From Diphasiastrum complanatum (Eukaryota; Streptophyta; Lycopodiopsida; Lycopodiales; Lycopodiaceae): DNA of 64,000 nucleotides. The translations under genes and the position numbers were made by a program. How positions within the stretch are numbered: the first letter of the stretch is position 1; every line of letters begins with the position of its first letter. The notes beneath the pieces are model-generated. The model was not told the origin of the DNA, searched no databases, and saw only the letters and a program-made list of their open reading frames with translations. Shown piece after piece: positions 44,890-57,689 of this stretch. The stretch is from contig CM055110.1 of assembly GCA_029204225.1 (NCBI GenBank), positions 3,093,186-3,157,185 of the forward strand. Direction: 5' to 3'.

Positions 44890-45815
44890 AACTGTCATGT
44901 GTTAAGCCTAAAAAATAAGCACATTTTCCAATACGAGATCAACTCGAAAACTCCGTAATTTTTCGAGTCATTGTAATTTGTATATTTTGGAATCAATGTA
45001 AAACTCGATACTGTTAGAGTTTTTTGATATCGTATCGACTCGAAAAATCCGTAATTTTTCGATATCCCGATACCCAAATGTCAGAATTATACACGTTATC
45101 AAAAAAAAATTTCTCTTTCAAAAACTCGAAATTTTTTTTCCAAAGAATCTAATTTTTTGAAGACTTGAATTTTTTCGAAAACTCGAATTTTTTGAAAGAC
45201 TAGATTTTTTTCCAAAAACTCGATTTTTTTTTTCCAAGGGAATGAATATTTAATCACTAAGATTTTTTCCAAAGACTCGGATTTTTTCATAAACTTGAAT
45301 TTTTCCGAAGACTCAAATTTTTCCAAAGACTAGAATTTTTTCCAAATATTCAAATTTTTTCAGAAACTCGAATTATTCTAAAGACTCAAAATTTTTTTCC
45401 AAAGACTCGAATTTTTTTTTTCAAATGATCGAATTTTTTTAAAAACTCAAAATTTTTCAAAAGACTCAATTTTTTCAAAAGACTCGAATTTTTGCGGAAA
45501 CTCGAATTATTTTCCAAATATTCGAATTTGTCTCAAAGACTCAAATTTTTTCGAAAACTCAAAATTTTTCAAAGACTAGAATTTTTTCAAAGACTCGAAT
45601 TTTTACAAAGGACTCGATGATTTTCTAAGGACTTCAATTTTTCTCAAAACTTGAATTTTTCCATGCCTCAAATTTTTTCCAAGACTCGAATTTTTTCCAA
45701 GACTCACTAGATCATCGACCGCCACCTAGATCAGTCGACATCGCCCGTCAACAACATACTAAATTTTCAAATCATCGGCCGCCATTGCCCGTCAACAACG
45801 GGCACTCACAACTAG
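44890..45815 (+). mobile_element. H-family (Helitron-like) copy H2
   Basis: Array of CTCGAATTTTTT-type units (about 45110-45710), then ATCATCGACCGCC and ATCATCGGCCGCC repeats, and a canonical end: hairpin GCCCGT-CAACA-ACGGGC (45787-45803), ACTCACAA, CTAG (45812-45815), then T and a long TA repeat. A palindrome, about 8-12 nt and CTRR followed by T is what Helitron 3' ends look like. The left end is a guess. Confidence 0.55.
45110..45710 (+). repeat. minisatellite array of CTCGAATTTTTT-type units
   Basis: Over 30 degenerate units of about 15-25 bp built on AAAGACTCGAATTTTTTC, with gains and losses of T. It shares the unit with 35440-35910 but not the GACCCTTTG units found there. Confidence 0.85.
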
Positions 45816-45990
<175 letters not shown>

Positions 45991-46189
45991 ATACATACAT
46001 ACATATATAATATTTTACAATGGCATATGTACGTGAGAGCAGTCGATGCATATTTGATTGATGGAGAGAAGTGCAGATAGCCATGCTACCGCTTCCTCCT
46101 TTAGGCACCGTCACCGCTTTGGGCTGTAACCGCCTTGCTCTTGTGGTGACCTCTAATTAAGGTCTGTACTTTACAAATGAGATTAAGAC

Positions 46190-46510
46190 ACCATGTTGTT
46201 GTTATCAGTCACCAATTATACAAGTCGTTTTAGTTGATGAAGTCGAAGACTTCGATGTCGAGCTTGCTTTTGAAAAGATGTCGAAGACTTCAATGTCTAT
46301 GACGTGGATGTCTAACTTGTTCTTTTAAGAAGATGTCAATGACTTCGATGTCGATGACATGCATGTCGACTCCATTTTTACAAGAGCTCCATTTTGAACA
46401 ATCGTCGAAGACTTCAAGCCAATAAGTTGGACACTTCAATGTCAAGAAAGTCGAAGGAACATTGTCAATGACTTTTCTTGTATTTCTGCAGGCTGTTGTA
46501 TGACTTTAGA
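46190..46510. repeat. cluster of GTCGAAGACTTCGATGTC inverted motifs
   Basis: Related GTCGAAGACTTC and GATGTCGATGAC motifs recur at least six times between 46230 and 46460. The cluster ends in CTTGTATTTCTGCAGGC (46478-46494), close to a box in the LTRs of copia F and G. This suggests a decayed LTR of that lineage; boundaries are not visible. Confidence 0.4.
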
Positions 46511-46669
46511 AGTATTTACATACAACAAATGAATGGATCTAGATTAGTGAAGAGATAAGAGATGGAGAGGATAGAAATCCAACAATGACATCTGGGATTC
46601 AAAGACAGTGAAATACAGCTGAATTGTCACACAGAATGGTGGTAGCATTAAACTGAGTATGATACAAAT

Positions 46670-46745
46670 CATGAAGTAATAGTCTGATCTATATAGCTTC
46701 ATTTGAAACTTGGCATGCTGCAATGTACTCTACTTCAGTTGAGCA
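46670..46745 (-). pseudogene. short copia RNase H fragment
   Basis: The minus strand reads STEVEYIAACQVSNEA, the conserved RNase H segment around the catalytic Glu of copia elements (usually STAEAEYIA). No further pol sequence was followed on either side. Confidence 0.5.
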
Positions 46746-48300
<1,555 letters not shown>

Positions 48301-48582
48301 ACTACATTATCTACAAAAAAATGATCAGATTGTATCAATCTAAGGGGGAGTAGAATAACAATAAACTTGAACTCTACAAGAAGGTATTAGCACCTACAAG
48401 AACAAGATATATAGCATCAATAAGAAGTTGCAAAAAGAGCACAGATTGTTGAAACTTTCTCAAAAAGCTCTTTAAAGTCATTTTCAAGAAGACTCACAGA
48501 TAATCGAGAAGGTGCAATGCAAATTAGTGTGACAAGACCAGATAAATCTAAAAGACTAGAAGTTCTATTTATGTGAAGCTTA

Positions 48583-49271
48583 TGTGAAAAGTACAGTACT
48601 AAGGACCATAAATGGATCTTTGAATGATCCACAAGGTGATTGTATGCTTGTTAAACAATCTATCAGAAACTAGTCATTAGAAAACAAGATCTAGTTTAGC
48701 AGCTTGATAGGAAACAAGTAGAGACAATCAAAGCATTGACCAAATAGTATAATCCAACTCCACACATGTGGAAATAAGGTTGTAGTACGACCTGTAGACA
48801 GTGTTTACAAAGTGCCAAAGCTGGGTTTCATTGGAAATCAAGAGTAATCACCATACAATGAGAGGAAACTCGAGTTTCTCCTTGAGGCCAAAAAGTTTCT
48901 ATCTTCTCACTATGGAGAATGAGAATACATAGTAAAACACACTTCCTTTGCAAAGTTAGGTGCAAATACAGCATGTAATAAGGAAGTAGACTCCACTTTC
49001 TTGCCCTAATGTGAAAACCCTAGCCTAGATCCAAGAGTCATGCTTGGTAGGTGCATGGTAGGTGCAAATCTCATCATAAATCATGGTCTAGATCCTACAA
49101 AGTAGGAATCACTACCAAATAGACACAACCACTCCTCTTGACTCATGGTAACCTACTTTAGGTGTGTATGTACAAGTGGCACTTTGGCCATTCAAGTAAC
49201 CAACAAACAATATTGACAAAATGTACAATATTCTACATGGCTAGATTTGCCAATGTAGGCAATTTTTCACA
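48583..49271 (-). repeat. 3' LTR of copia E
   Basis: Minus-strand TGTGAAAAATTG to TTTTCACA. In place of the palindrome it has CCACACATGTGG (about 48763), with GTAGTACGACCTGTAGACAG beside it. Confidence 0.9.
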
Positions 49272-52200
49272 CTCCTCCTCAAATCTAGCTTTGGAGATCA
49301 CAATGCTTTTATCAATAACTCCAATTGAAGATCTAAGCTTGACAAATGAATCTTTAGGTAAAGGTTTAGTAAACAAATCAGCCAAGCAACTTGATGATGG
49401 CATGTGTTGGAGCTTGATCTCTTTAGCTTGCACTTTTTCCCTCACGAAATGATGAGCAATTTCGATGTGTTTGCTCCTTGCATGGAATGTAGGATTAGTT
49501 GCAAGTGATTGGGCTGATTGGTTGTCACAATAGATGATAGGGATCTCCTCCTCCATGACATGAAGCTCCACCAATAGCCTTTTAACCCACAAGACCTCCT
49601 TGCATGTTGATGTCAAGGCCTTGTATTCGGATTCTGTGGAAGATAGGGAGATGGTATCTTGCTTTTTGGAAAGCCGTGATACTACTCCATCACATAGAAA
49701 GGTGGAAAAGGCACTTGTTGATCTTCTATCCACTTTGTCACCTGCAAAATCTGAGTCACTATAGGCTCTTAAGCCAAGATTAGTTCCTCTATACAAAATA
49801 CCAAAATTCTTAGTGAATGAAATGTATCTAAGAACTCTTTTGGCCATCTTCCAATGTGAAACTAGAGGACTTTGCATGAATTGGCTTAACTTTCCAACAC
49901 TATAACTAAGATCAGGTCTAGTTATAGTTAAATAGATCAAGGAGCCAATAAGTCTTCTATATAATGTGATGTCCTCAAAGGATGCTTCATCACAATCAAT
50001 AGATGCTTTTACATGTTGCTCCATTGGTGTCTCAATGCCTTTACAATTCTTCATTCCAAATCTATCTAGGATGGATGTAGCATATTTAGATTGACAAATG
50101 AAGCTAAAATCACATCCTCTAATAACCTCTATTCCAAGAATGAAGCTCAATAGGCCGAGATCTACCATCTTAAACTCTTTTGCTAAAGCAATTTTTACAT
50201 CTCTAATTCCATCTAGATCATTACCACTCAAGATAATGTCATCTACATACAAAACAAGAATAATGATCATGCCATCATGAAAACTTATATACAATGATGG
50301 ATCATAGGCACTCATTACAAAATTGATGGAAATGAGAAAAGAGTTTAGCCTAGAGTACCATGCTCTAGGTGCTTGCTTGAGCCCATAAAGGCTCTTCTTC
50401 AAAAAACACACCTTTCCTTCATGCTTTGCCTTGATGAAGCCCTCGGGTTGCCTCATGTAGATCTCTTCCTCCAAATAACCATTGAGGAATGCATTTGTGA
50501 AGTCAAGTTGGAATAGCTCCCAATTAAAGGTTGTAGCAAGACTAATGATCAACCTGATAGTAACAAGCTTAGCCCCAGGAGCAAATGTCTCATCATAATC
50601 AATGCCTTTGGTTTGTAAAAAACCTTTGGCAACAAGTCTAGCTTTATGTTTGCTTATTGATCCAGCTTGATTATACTTCAATCTAAACACCCACTTGCAA
50701 TCAAGAGGTTTCTTCCCTTGAGAAAGATCCACAAGATCCCAAGTATGATTCTCAATAAGAGCATCATACTCTACTTGCATAGCATCCATCCAACTTTTAG
50801 ACTTACAAGCATCTTCATAGCATGTTGGCTCATCTAACATTGAAGTAAGAAAGGTGTAAGATGTGAAAGATGATGAGCCTTCCCTTTGATCACCTTGACC
50901 ATCATAGGTGAGCCTCAATGGCTCGGATCTTGCCCTTGTAGATCTTCTTGGAGTTCTTGGATTTCTTGGAGTTCTTGCATCTTGAGGTGGATCCTCAAGT
51001 TCTTCTTCACTTGGAAGCTCCTCCTCCATCCTAGCATGATCCTTGGCATCAAGATGATTAGTAGCATTATCATCCAGATCACAAGCATGTCCTTCATAAA
51101 AAATAACATCCCTACTCACTATCACCTTGCTAGTGATGGGATTGAAGACTCTATAACCTTTGCTATTCTCACCATATCCCACAAAGTGCCTTTGATGGAT
51201 GTTGGATCATCCTTCCTTCTCTTATCTAAGGATTGGTGTACATAGCAAGTGGATCCAAAAACTTTGAGATCCTTGAGATTGGGCTTCTCTCCAAATAGAG
51301 CTTCAAATGGTGTGATTCCTCCAATGGCTTGGTTTGGCAATCTATTGCACAAATAGTTAGCACAAGTTATTGCCTCACCCCAAAATGGTTTGGATAGAGA
51401 AGCATCTAGCCTTAAGGCCTTAGCACACTCACAAAGAGATCTATTTCTTCTCTCACTCACTCCATTTCGTTGAGGGGTGTATGGACATGACAACTCCCTC
51501 TTTATGCCATTAGAACTACAAAAGTCAATCAACTTCTTGGAGATATATTCACCTCCATTATCACTCCTTAATACCTTAATCTTGGTACTAAGTTGATTTT
51601 CTACCAAAGTCTTGAACTTTACAAAAGAATCAAACACCATTGATTTGCTAGACAAGAGGTACATCCAACAAAATCTAGAATAGTCATCAATGAAGATTAT
51701 ATAGTACTTGGCACCACCATTAGACTCATGTGAAAAAATATGAACATCCGAATGGATGAGTTCAAGAGGAGAGTTTGATCTTGATGTAGATCTTGAGAAG
51801 GGTAGTTTGTGAGCCTTTGAGAGGCTGCATGCTTCACATCTCTTCCCACACTTTGACAAATGCTTGGGGAGTCCAACTGCAAGCTCCTTTGTAACCATAG
51901 ATTCCATGGCTTTGTAGTTGGGGTGGCCCAACCTTTTGTGCCATAGTTCCACCTTTGATAGCTCCACCTTTGCCAAGTTAACACTCTCCACAGCAATATT
52001 AGCATCAAGCTTAAACAATCTACCTTGCTTAAAGCCTTTGGCTATACATTCATCATTTCTAAGGATGGAACAAACTCCATGCTTAAATTGTACATCTAGG
52101 CCATTATCCATTAACTGGCCAACACTAAGCAAATTCCTGGTTAACTTAGGAACATAAAGAACATTATCAAGATTCATCCTTTTGGATGATCTCACATACA

Positions 52201-53263
52201 AGGGAATTGTTCCTATTCCACTTATATTACATTCTTGACTACTTGCAGTATAGATTGATCTATGTAAGTCATTGTAAGAAAGTAAGGTGGAGAATATGTC
52301 CTTTTGATATGTCATGTGGGAACTTGCCCCACTATCAATCCACCAAGAATCATTGGTGTTGCTCTTGGATGATGGTGGTTTGTTGGAAACCATCAAGGAT
52401 GACTCTTCATCCTCCTCTTCCTCCTGATGTGCAATGTTGCTTTGTTTGCTCTCTTGTGCCTTCTTCTTCTTGAGACATTTTGATGCAAAATGTCCTTTCA
52501 TTCCACAGAAAAAACATTTGTACTTGGACTTGTCTTTGATCTTGCCCTTTGAGCTTGAAGCCTCATCCTCCTCCTTGGTCTCCTTGAAGTGCTTCTTCTT
52601 GCCATTGGTCTTCTTCTTGCTTTTGAATGAGAAATAAGCTTTCTCATCACCATCCTGTAGAGAAATAGCATTCATTCTTGCATTGGTATGCAACATCCTA
52701 CACTCTTCAGCTACTAATACACTGTGTCGCTTTTCTATAGTAGGCAAAGTGTCTTGGATTGCAAAGCTTTGGACCAAATTTGTACAGCCACTCCCTAGAC
52801 CATTTAGGACAATCTGAACAAGCTCACTATCTTGAATATTCTCTCCAATGGAAGCTAACTCCCTATTGAGAGACTTGATTCTTAGCACATAATCTTGTGC
52901 ACTCTCATCACTCCTCTTCATGCTTTGTAGAATCTGATTCCTAAGCATGAGAACCCTCGAAGTGTTACTAGACTCATAGATAGATTTTAAAGATTTCCAA
53001 GCCTCTTTAGCACTCTCACATGATGATACTTCCCTTAAAAGATCATTGCTTACATTCATCTTAATACAATGAAGTGCAAGCCTAGACCTCTTCTTGTATC
53101 TCACTAATTCCTGTGCACCTAGAGGTTCATCTTCATCATCTATTAGAAACTCATAAAGATCTTGGAGCACCATTAGTGACTCCATCCTCACTTTCCAAAT
53201 AGCATAATTGGTAAAATTTAACCTCTCACTAGCTTCTAGAAGGTAGGCTCCCACTGATCCCAT
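49233..53263 (-). pseudogene. copia E gag-pol, one frameshift
   Basis: Gag starts at 53263 (MGSVGAYLLE). Zinc knuckle CFFCGMKGHFASKC, protease WWIDSGASSHM, integrase finger WHKRLGHPNY with CEACSLSKAH, and core HSDVH, RSDNGGEY, QRNGVSERRNRS are in the first frame (to 51122). One base is missing near 51188, in the stretch after SIKG, and the second frame continues with post-integrase, RT (FAPGAKLVTIR with Gly for Val, FQLDFTNAFLNG, active site YVDD) and RNase H (SDSDFAGD, SLSSTESEYKAL) to 49233. The reading frame runs through the polypurine tract into the 3' LTR for about 13 codons. Apart from that single shift it is complete, so it is a recently broken copy. Confidence 0.92.
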
Positions 53264-53894
53264 CTTAATAGCAAGATTCTACACACAAGATATAGATTTG
53301 TTTGGACCTGAAACTCACAAAGGTTTCTAACTTGCAGTGTTTCACTCAAATGTTGACTTCTAATCCAACAGATGGATTTGTAATCACAGTTCTATCACTC
53401 CCTCACAAGCTGGAATGAAGATAAGATGAGATGAAAACTACACTCAAGCAAATTTTGCCAATCTTGGCTATTCTTGGACAAAAACTGACTCTCTCTCTCT
53501 CATTCACTTTGATGTACTTTCAAGGCCTGGTTTCCACTTAAAGAAGGTCTAAAATCAGCCTAGATTAATTAGTTTTCATGAAACAAATTCAAAACTAATC
53601 AATGGCAAGTGATCTTGGTAGCTTATCCTAGGATTTGCACCAAAAATTACATCAAACTGACACCAGATGAGTTTTCTATGATCCAATGAATATGGGTTAT
53701 TAAATGCTGGTTCAGAGATGTCCACACGTGTGAACAGTATGGATTTTGATCCTGAAAAAGTTTGGGATCAAATCCCCTCACCAAAACCTGGATACCAGCT
53801 CGCCCTTCCAATACTAGCTTTTTGCACCAAAACCTGCTAAAACTGGATTAGATTCAAACACAGATCAATGGCCTTGTACTTGGCTACGATACCA

Positions 53895-54566
53895 TGTGAA
53901 AAGTACAGTACTAAGGACCATAAATGGATCTTTGAATGATCCACAAGGTGATTGTATGCTTGTTAAACAATCTATCAGAAACTAGTCATTAGAAAACAAG
54001 ATCTAGTTTAGCAGCTTGATAGGAAACAAGTAGAGACAATCAAAGCATTGATCAAATAGTATAATCCAACTCCACACGTGTGGAAATAAGGCTGTAGTAC
54101 GGCCTGTAGACAGTGTTTACAAAGTGCCAAAGCTGGGTTTCATTGGAAATCAAGAGTAAAACTCGAGTTTCTCCTTGAGGCTCCAAAAAGTTTCTATCTT
54201 CTCACTATGGAGAATGGAAATACATAGTAAAACACACTTCCTTTGCAAAGTTAGGTGAAAATCCAGCATGTAATAAGGAAGTAGACTCCACTTTCTTGCC
54301 CTAATGTGAAAACCCTAGCCTAGATCCAAGAGTCATGCTTGGTAGGTGCATGGTAGGTATAGATCTCATCATAAATCATGGTCTAGATCCTACAAAGTAA
54401 GAATCACTACCAAATAGACACAACCACTCCTCTTGACTCATGGTAACCTACTTTAGGTGTGTATGTACAAGTGGCACTTTGGCCATTCAAGTAACCAACA
54501 AACAATATTGACAAAATGTACAATATTCTACATGGCTAGATTTGCCAATGTAGGCAATTTTTCATT
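53895..54566 (-). repeat. 5' LTR of copia E
   Basis: Contains CACACGTGTG at 54073-54082 where the 3' LTR has CACATGTG, followed by GTAGTACGGCCTGTAGACAG. The leader after it has another copy at 53723-53732. Confidence 0.9.
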
Positions 54567-54620
54567 GCTTAGATCATAGATATTGCTGTCTCCAAATGCC
54601 TTGAAAACCATTTTTACACT

Positions 54621-55226
54621 TTCGGAAAAATGCGAAGGTGCCCTTAAAAAATTTGACACTGGCCCTCGCATCCAAAAAATGCAACACTGCCCTCCACAAA
54701 ATGTGAAGGTGCCCTTCAAAATGCGAAGGTACGCTTAAGATTGCGAAGGTGCCCCCCTAGAAAAATGGGAAAATCCAAAAAATGTGACACTGGCCTCCCT
54801 AAAAATGCGACACTGCCCTCCAAAAAATACGAAGGTGCTTTAAGAAAAATGTGAAGGTGCCCTCCGAAAAGTGCAAAGTTGACTTTCAAAATGAGAAGGT
54901 ACCCTTAAGATTGCGTGCCCTTCAAAATGCGACATTGCCCTCCAAAAAATGCGAAAGTGCCCTAAGAAAAATGTGAAGGTGCCCTCTCAAAAATGTGAAG
55001 GTACTCTTAAGATTGCAAAAAATGCGATGTTGCCCTCTGAAAAATGCGACACTGCCCTTAGAAAAATGCGAAGTTGCCCTTAGAAAAATCCGACACTGCC
55101 CTCCCCCTCCCAAAAAATGCCTCCCCCTTCCCGAACAATGCCCGTCAACGAGACACTCAATTTCCAAATCATCGGCCGTCACTAGATTGGCCGCCATTGC
55201 CCTCAACGACGGGCACTCACAACTAG
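54621..55226 (+). mobile_element. H-family (Helitron-like) copy H3
   Basis: An array of about 17-20-bp units alternating AAAAATGCGAAGGTGCCCT and AAAATGCGACACTGCCCTCC (54621-55130). Then ATCATCGGCCGTC and GGCCGCCATTGCCC as in H2, hairpin GCCC-TCAACGAC-GGGC (55199-55214), ACTCACAA and CTAG (55223-55226), followed by a TA repeat. The terminal 35 bp match H2 almost base for base although the internal array is of another unit. The left boundary is approximate. Confidence 0.5.
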
Positions 55227-55261
55227 TATATATATATTAAAATTTTAGTGTCACAGGCAGT

Positions 55262-55294
55262 GCTCACGCTGCCCATCACGCTGGCAGCATGAGC
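55262..55294. repeat. 12-bp-stem hairpin
   Basis: GCTCACGCTGCC, a 9-nt loop, then GGCAGCATGAGC: 11 of 12 bases pair. It lies 36 bp after the H3 end. No U-rich run or coding gene is near, so a plain terminator role is not supported. Confidence 0.6.
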
Positions 55295-55343
55295 GCTGCT
55301 TGGGACCTCTTTTTCAGATTTTTTTTTTTTTATATATATGTTC

Positions 55344-55452
55344 GCCCAAGTGGGCGGGCAAACGTACTAGAACAAGTCAATTTCTCGGACCAAACTCACC
55401 CAAGTATTTTCAAAAACGTGAAGCCCGTCCAGTGGGCGAGCAAATGTACTAG
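55344..55452 (+). repeat. two further hairpin-CTAG ends in tandem
   Basis: GCCCAAGTGGGC, GGGCAAACGTA, CTAG (55344-55370) and GCCCGTCCAGTGGGC, GAGCAAATGTA, CTAG (55423-55452). The two share the GGGC(G)(A/G)GCAAA(C/T)GTACTAG end and lie 82 bp apart. They have the layout of H termini but different sequence, so they may be a second Helitron-like family with duplicated 3' ends. Confidence 0.4.
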
Positions 55453-56155
55453 TAACTTTATAAGGTGAAAGTTTATCATCATTAAACATTGGTGATTTTG
55501 TGATTCATTTTTAAGGGCATCATATGGTAAGATAGCTTGTTTTTCCTTTATGGGTTTGCCTTCATATGTAAGGGCAACATTAAGAGTTCAAGTTGGTCAA
55601 CTAAATTGGTGAATAAGCCAAATGTCTACAAGTTTTGAGAATCACTTCAATAAATTATTATTGCTTTTAAGCTTTAAGTATGAATTTTTTAGAAGCACAT
55701 CCTATTTTTACTTGGATTTGTTTAATTTTTTTTTTTCAAAAAGACTATTAGGATAGCTATGTAAGACTTTAGAAGGAATTAACAATGCCTCTTCACATCT
55801 TGAAAACTCAACTGAGTCGCTTCTCTTCTCATGTAAGAACTTGCAAATTGTGGAAACTTTCAAACACTCTTTTTAAAAAACTAATGTTCAATTTCAAAAG
55901 AAATTTTCTCTGATTCCCATCACTCTTGTTTTAAGTATTACCAAATCACCCACATGCGAAACAATTGTTCAACTCCTAGGGTTCCATCAAGGACAACAAG
56001 AATATTGAATCAAATAAGCCTCCTAAAACATACCTGGCAAAAAAGTGACATTGGAGAGCACATATATATCATCTTAATGGTCATAAGCCTAAAAAATAAT
56101 AGACATGAGACCTCAAATCCTCCAGCTCAACAAGCTTAGGATAGATGAGTGTGTA
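55453..56155. other. AT-rich intergenic DNA, no gene recognised
   Basis: No motif recognised. A stretch near 55833 (AACTTGCAAATTGTGGAAACTTTC-like) loosely resembles 48425 (AGTTGCAAAAAG...TTGTTGAAACTTTC), but the similarity is too weak to call. Confidence 0.4.
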
Positions 56156-56160
56156 TAAGT

Positions 56161-57311
56161 TGTCGGAAATAGGATAGATAATGTAATGCGGAAACTTCCT
56201 ACTTCCAACGCATGACTACGCCTATCAAAAATTGAACAAAGCAGTAGTGATGAAAATCACGTTCAATCTTTAGCAACTAACTTTGAAATCGCTAGATACT
56301 AAGTGATTACGTAAGTATTGAATTCTCAAACAATTTCTATCAGTTACAAAAGCAATACATAGATGCATGCATTCTGACATATACTGAATGCAATAAGAAG
56401 ATAGTATTGATTCAGAAAAACAAAATCAGATGCTAATGAGCGCAAAACGATAGTGGATAGCACTCTAAGTTGTCTCTGAGTAACTAAAAATAAGTCTGAT
56501 TGTAAGTAGCTCTGCTGATATGCAGTAGCGCAATAGCAACTCTAACATAAATCTCTAAAAGACTGAGCTAGAATGCTCAAGAGAGTTCAAGCTTGATAGA
56601 GAGCTAACAACAATACTTTCTGATTATGAATGATTTGCTTGATAAGAGCGTAGGAAGCGTCGTGTAATAACACTCAACTCCTGCACAATTCATGATGTTG
56701 CTTCAAAACTTCAGAACTTGAAAAAGAGATGTATGAACAGCTGATTTATACTAAGTAATTAGCTCGTCAAATGCGATTGCCAGTTGGCTGGTGTCCATTG
56801 GCATTCATCTAGTTCCTTCTCATTGATTGCTGATAAGCAGTGGAAATTGGCCGTAAACAGTATGTCTGCATAAATGAACTGTTACTCTGCAGAAATGAAC
56901 GGAAACTGCCACAGACGACAATGTCGCAAAAAGACGACAGTGTCGGCTTTTTGCGAAAAAAATGACAGTGTCTTAAAATGTCATTTCGTCAATATTGGGA
57001 TAACCCCACTCTTTGCCATAGTCATTTCCTTAAAATTTGAGGCACTTTGAAAAATACAAAAAATGTAACTGCATATTTACTCGCAAATCTTGACAGTCAA
57101 AAAATGCAAAAAAGACGACCCTGCATTTTTACACGTAATTCCTAACAGGCGACACTGTCTGGATTGTAGAGAGAGAAAATACGACATTGCTGTCAAACTC
57201 CGTGTATTTTTGCAGACTGCGTAAAGACACGGAAAAATCCGCAAAACTGGAATAATAGTCGATGAGGATAAAACCGATTAGTTGATTAGTAAGAAGGAGA
57301 ATAATCCAACA
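56161..57311 (-). repeat. 3' LTR of copia F
   Basis: Carries many GACA/TGTC inverted motifs (for example CGACAATGTCG, GACAGTGTCGG, GGCGACACTGTCTGG around 56920-57160) and CGTGTATTTTTGCAGAC at 57201-57217. Confidence 0.85.
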
Positions 57312-57689
57312 CTCTCCCTTAATATGAATTCTCGAATGCCTTGACGTTCAAACTTAATTCTACATATAATCTTCTGTGTTCTTCCAAACTTAATGCTTTG
57401 GTAAAAATATCTGTTATCATATCTTGCATTCTACAATACTACAATCTGACCTCTTCGTTAAGAGCTTTGTTTATGATGAAATGATACTTCAGTTAAATAA
57501 TGTGCTTACTCCTAGAATGAAATCTAGGGTTGGCTAATAAAGCAATGGCACTTTGATTATCACAAAATAATGTCGTCGGAGCATATTGATTCAAATCAAT
57601 ATTTGAGAACAAGTTCCTCAACTAAATTGCTTCTTTTATAGCTTGAGAGGCCGCCGTGATATACTCTGATTCAATGGAAGACAGGGTAT

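Larger units (their letters stand above)
48583..54566 (-). mobile_element. Ty1/copia retrotransposon E, nearly complete
   Basis: 5984 bp on the minus strand. 5' LTR 54566-53895 (672 bp), PBS 53894-53882 (TGGTATCGTAGCC, differing from the usual TGGTATCAGAGCC), gag-pol from 53263, polypurine tract GAGGAGGAG (49280-49272), 3' LTR 49271-48583 (689 bp). TSD GCTTA at 48578-48582 and 54567-54571. LTRs differ by one 19-bp and one 2-bp indel and about a dozen substitutions, so it is older than A and D. The outer two bases of the 5' LTR are AA rather than TG. Confidence 0.93.

Noticed and set aside
48421-48575. Coding-like plus-strand frame left of copia E (VAKRAQIVETFSKSS...)
   Set aside because: About 50 codons with no start or family; the frame does not continue on the other side of E, and the resemblance to 55.83 kb is too weak.
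55262-55294. Rho-independent-terminator-like hairpin
   Set aside because: Nuclear plant DNA, no gene upstream and no T run; treated as a palindrome only.
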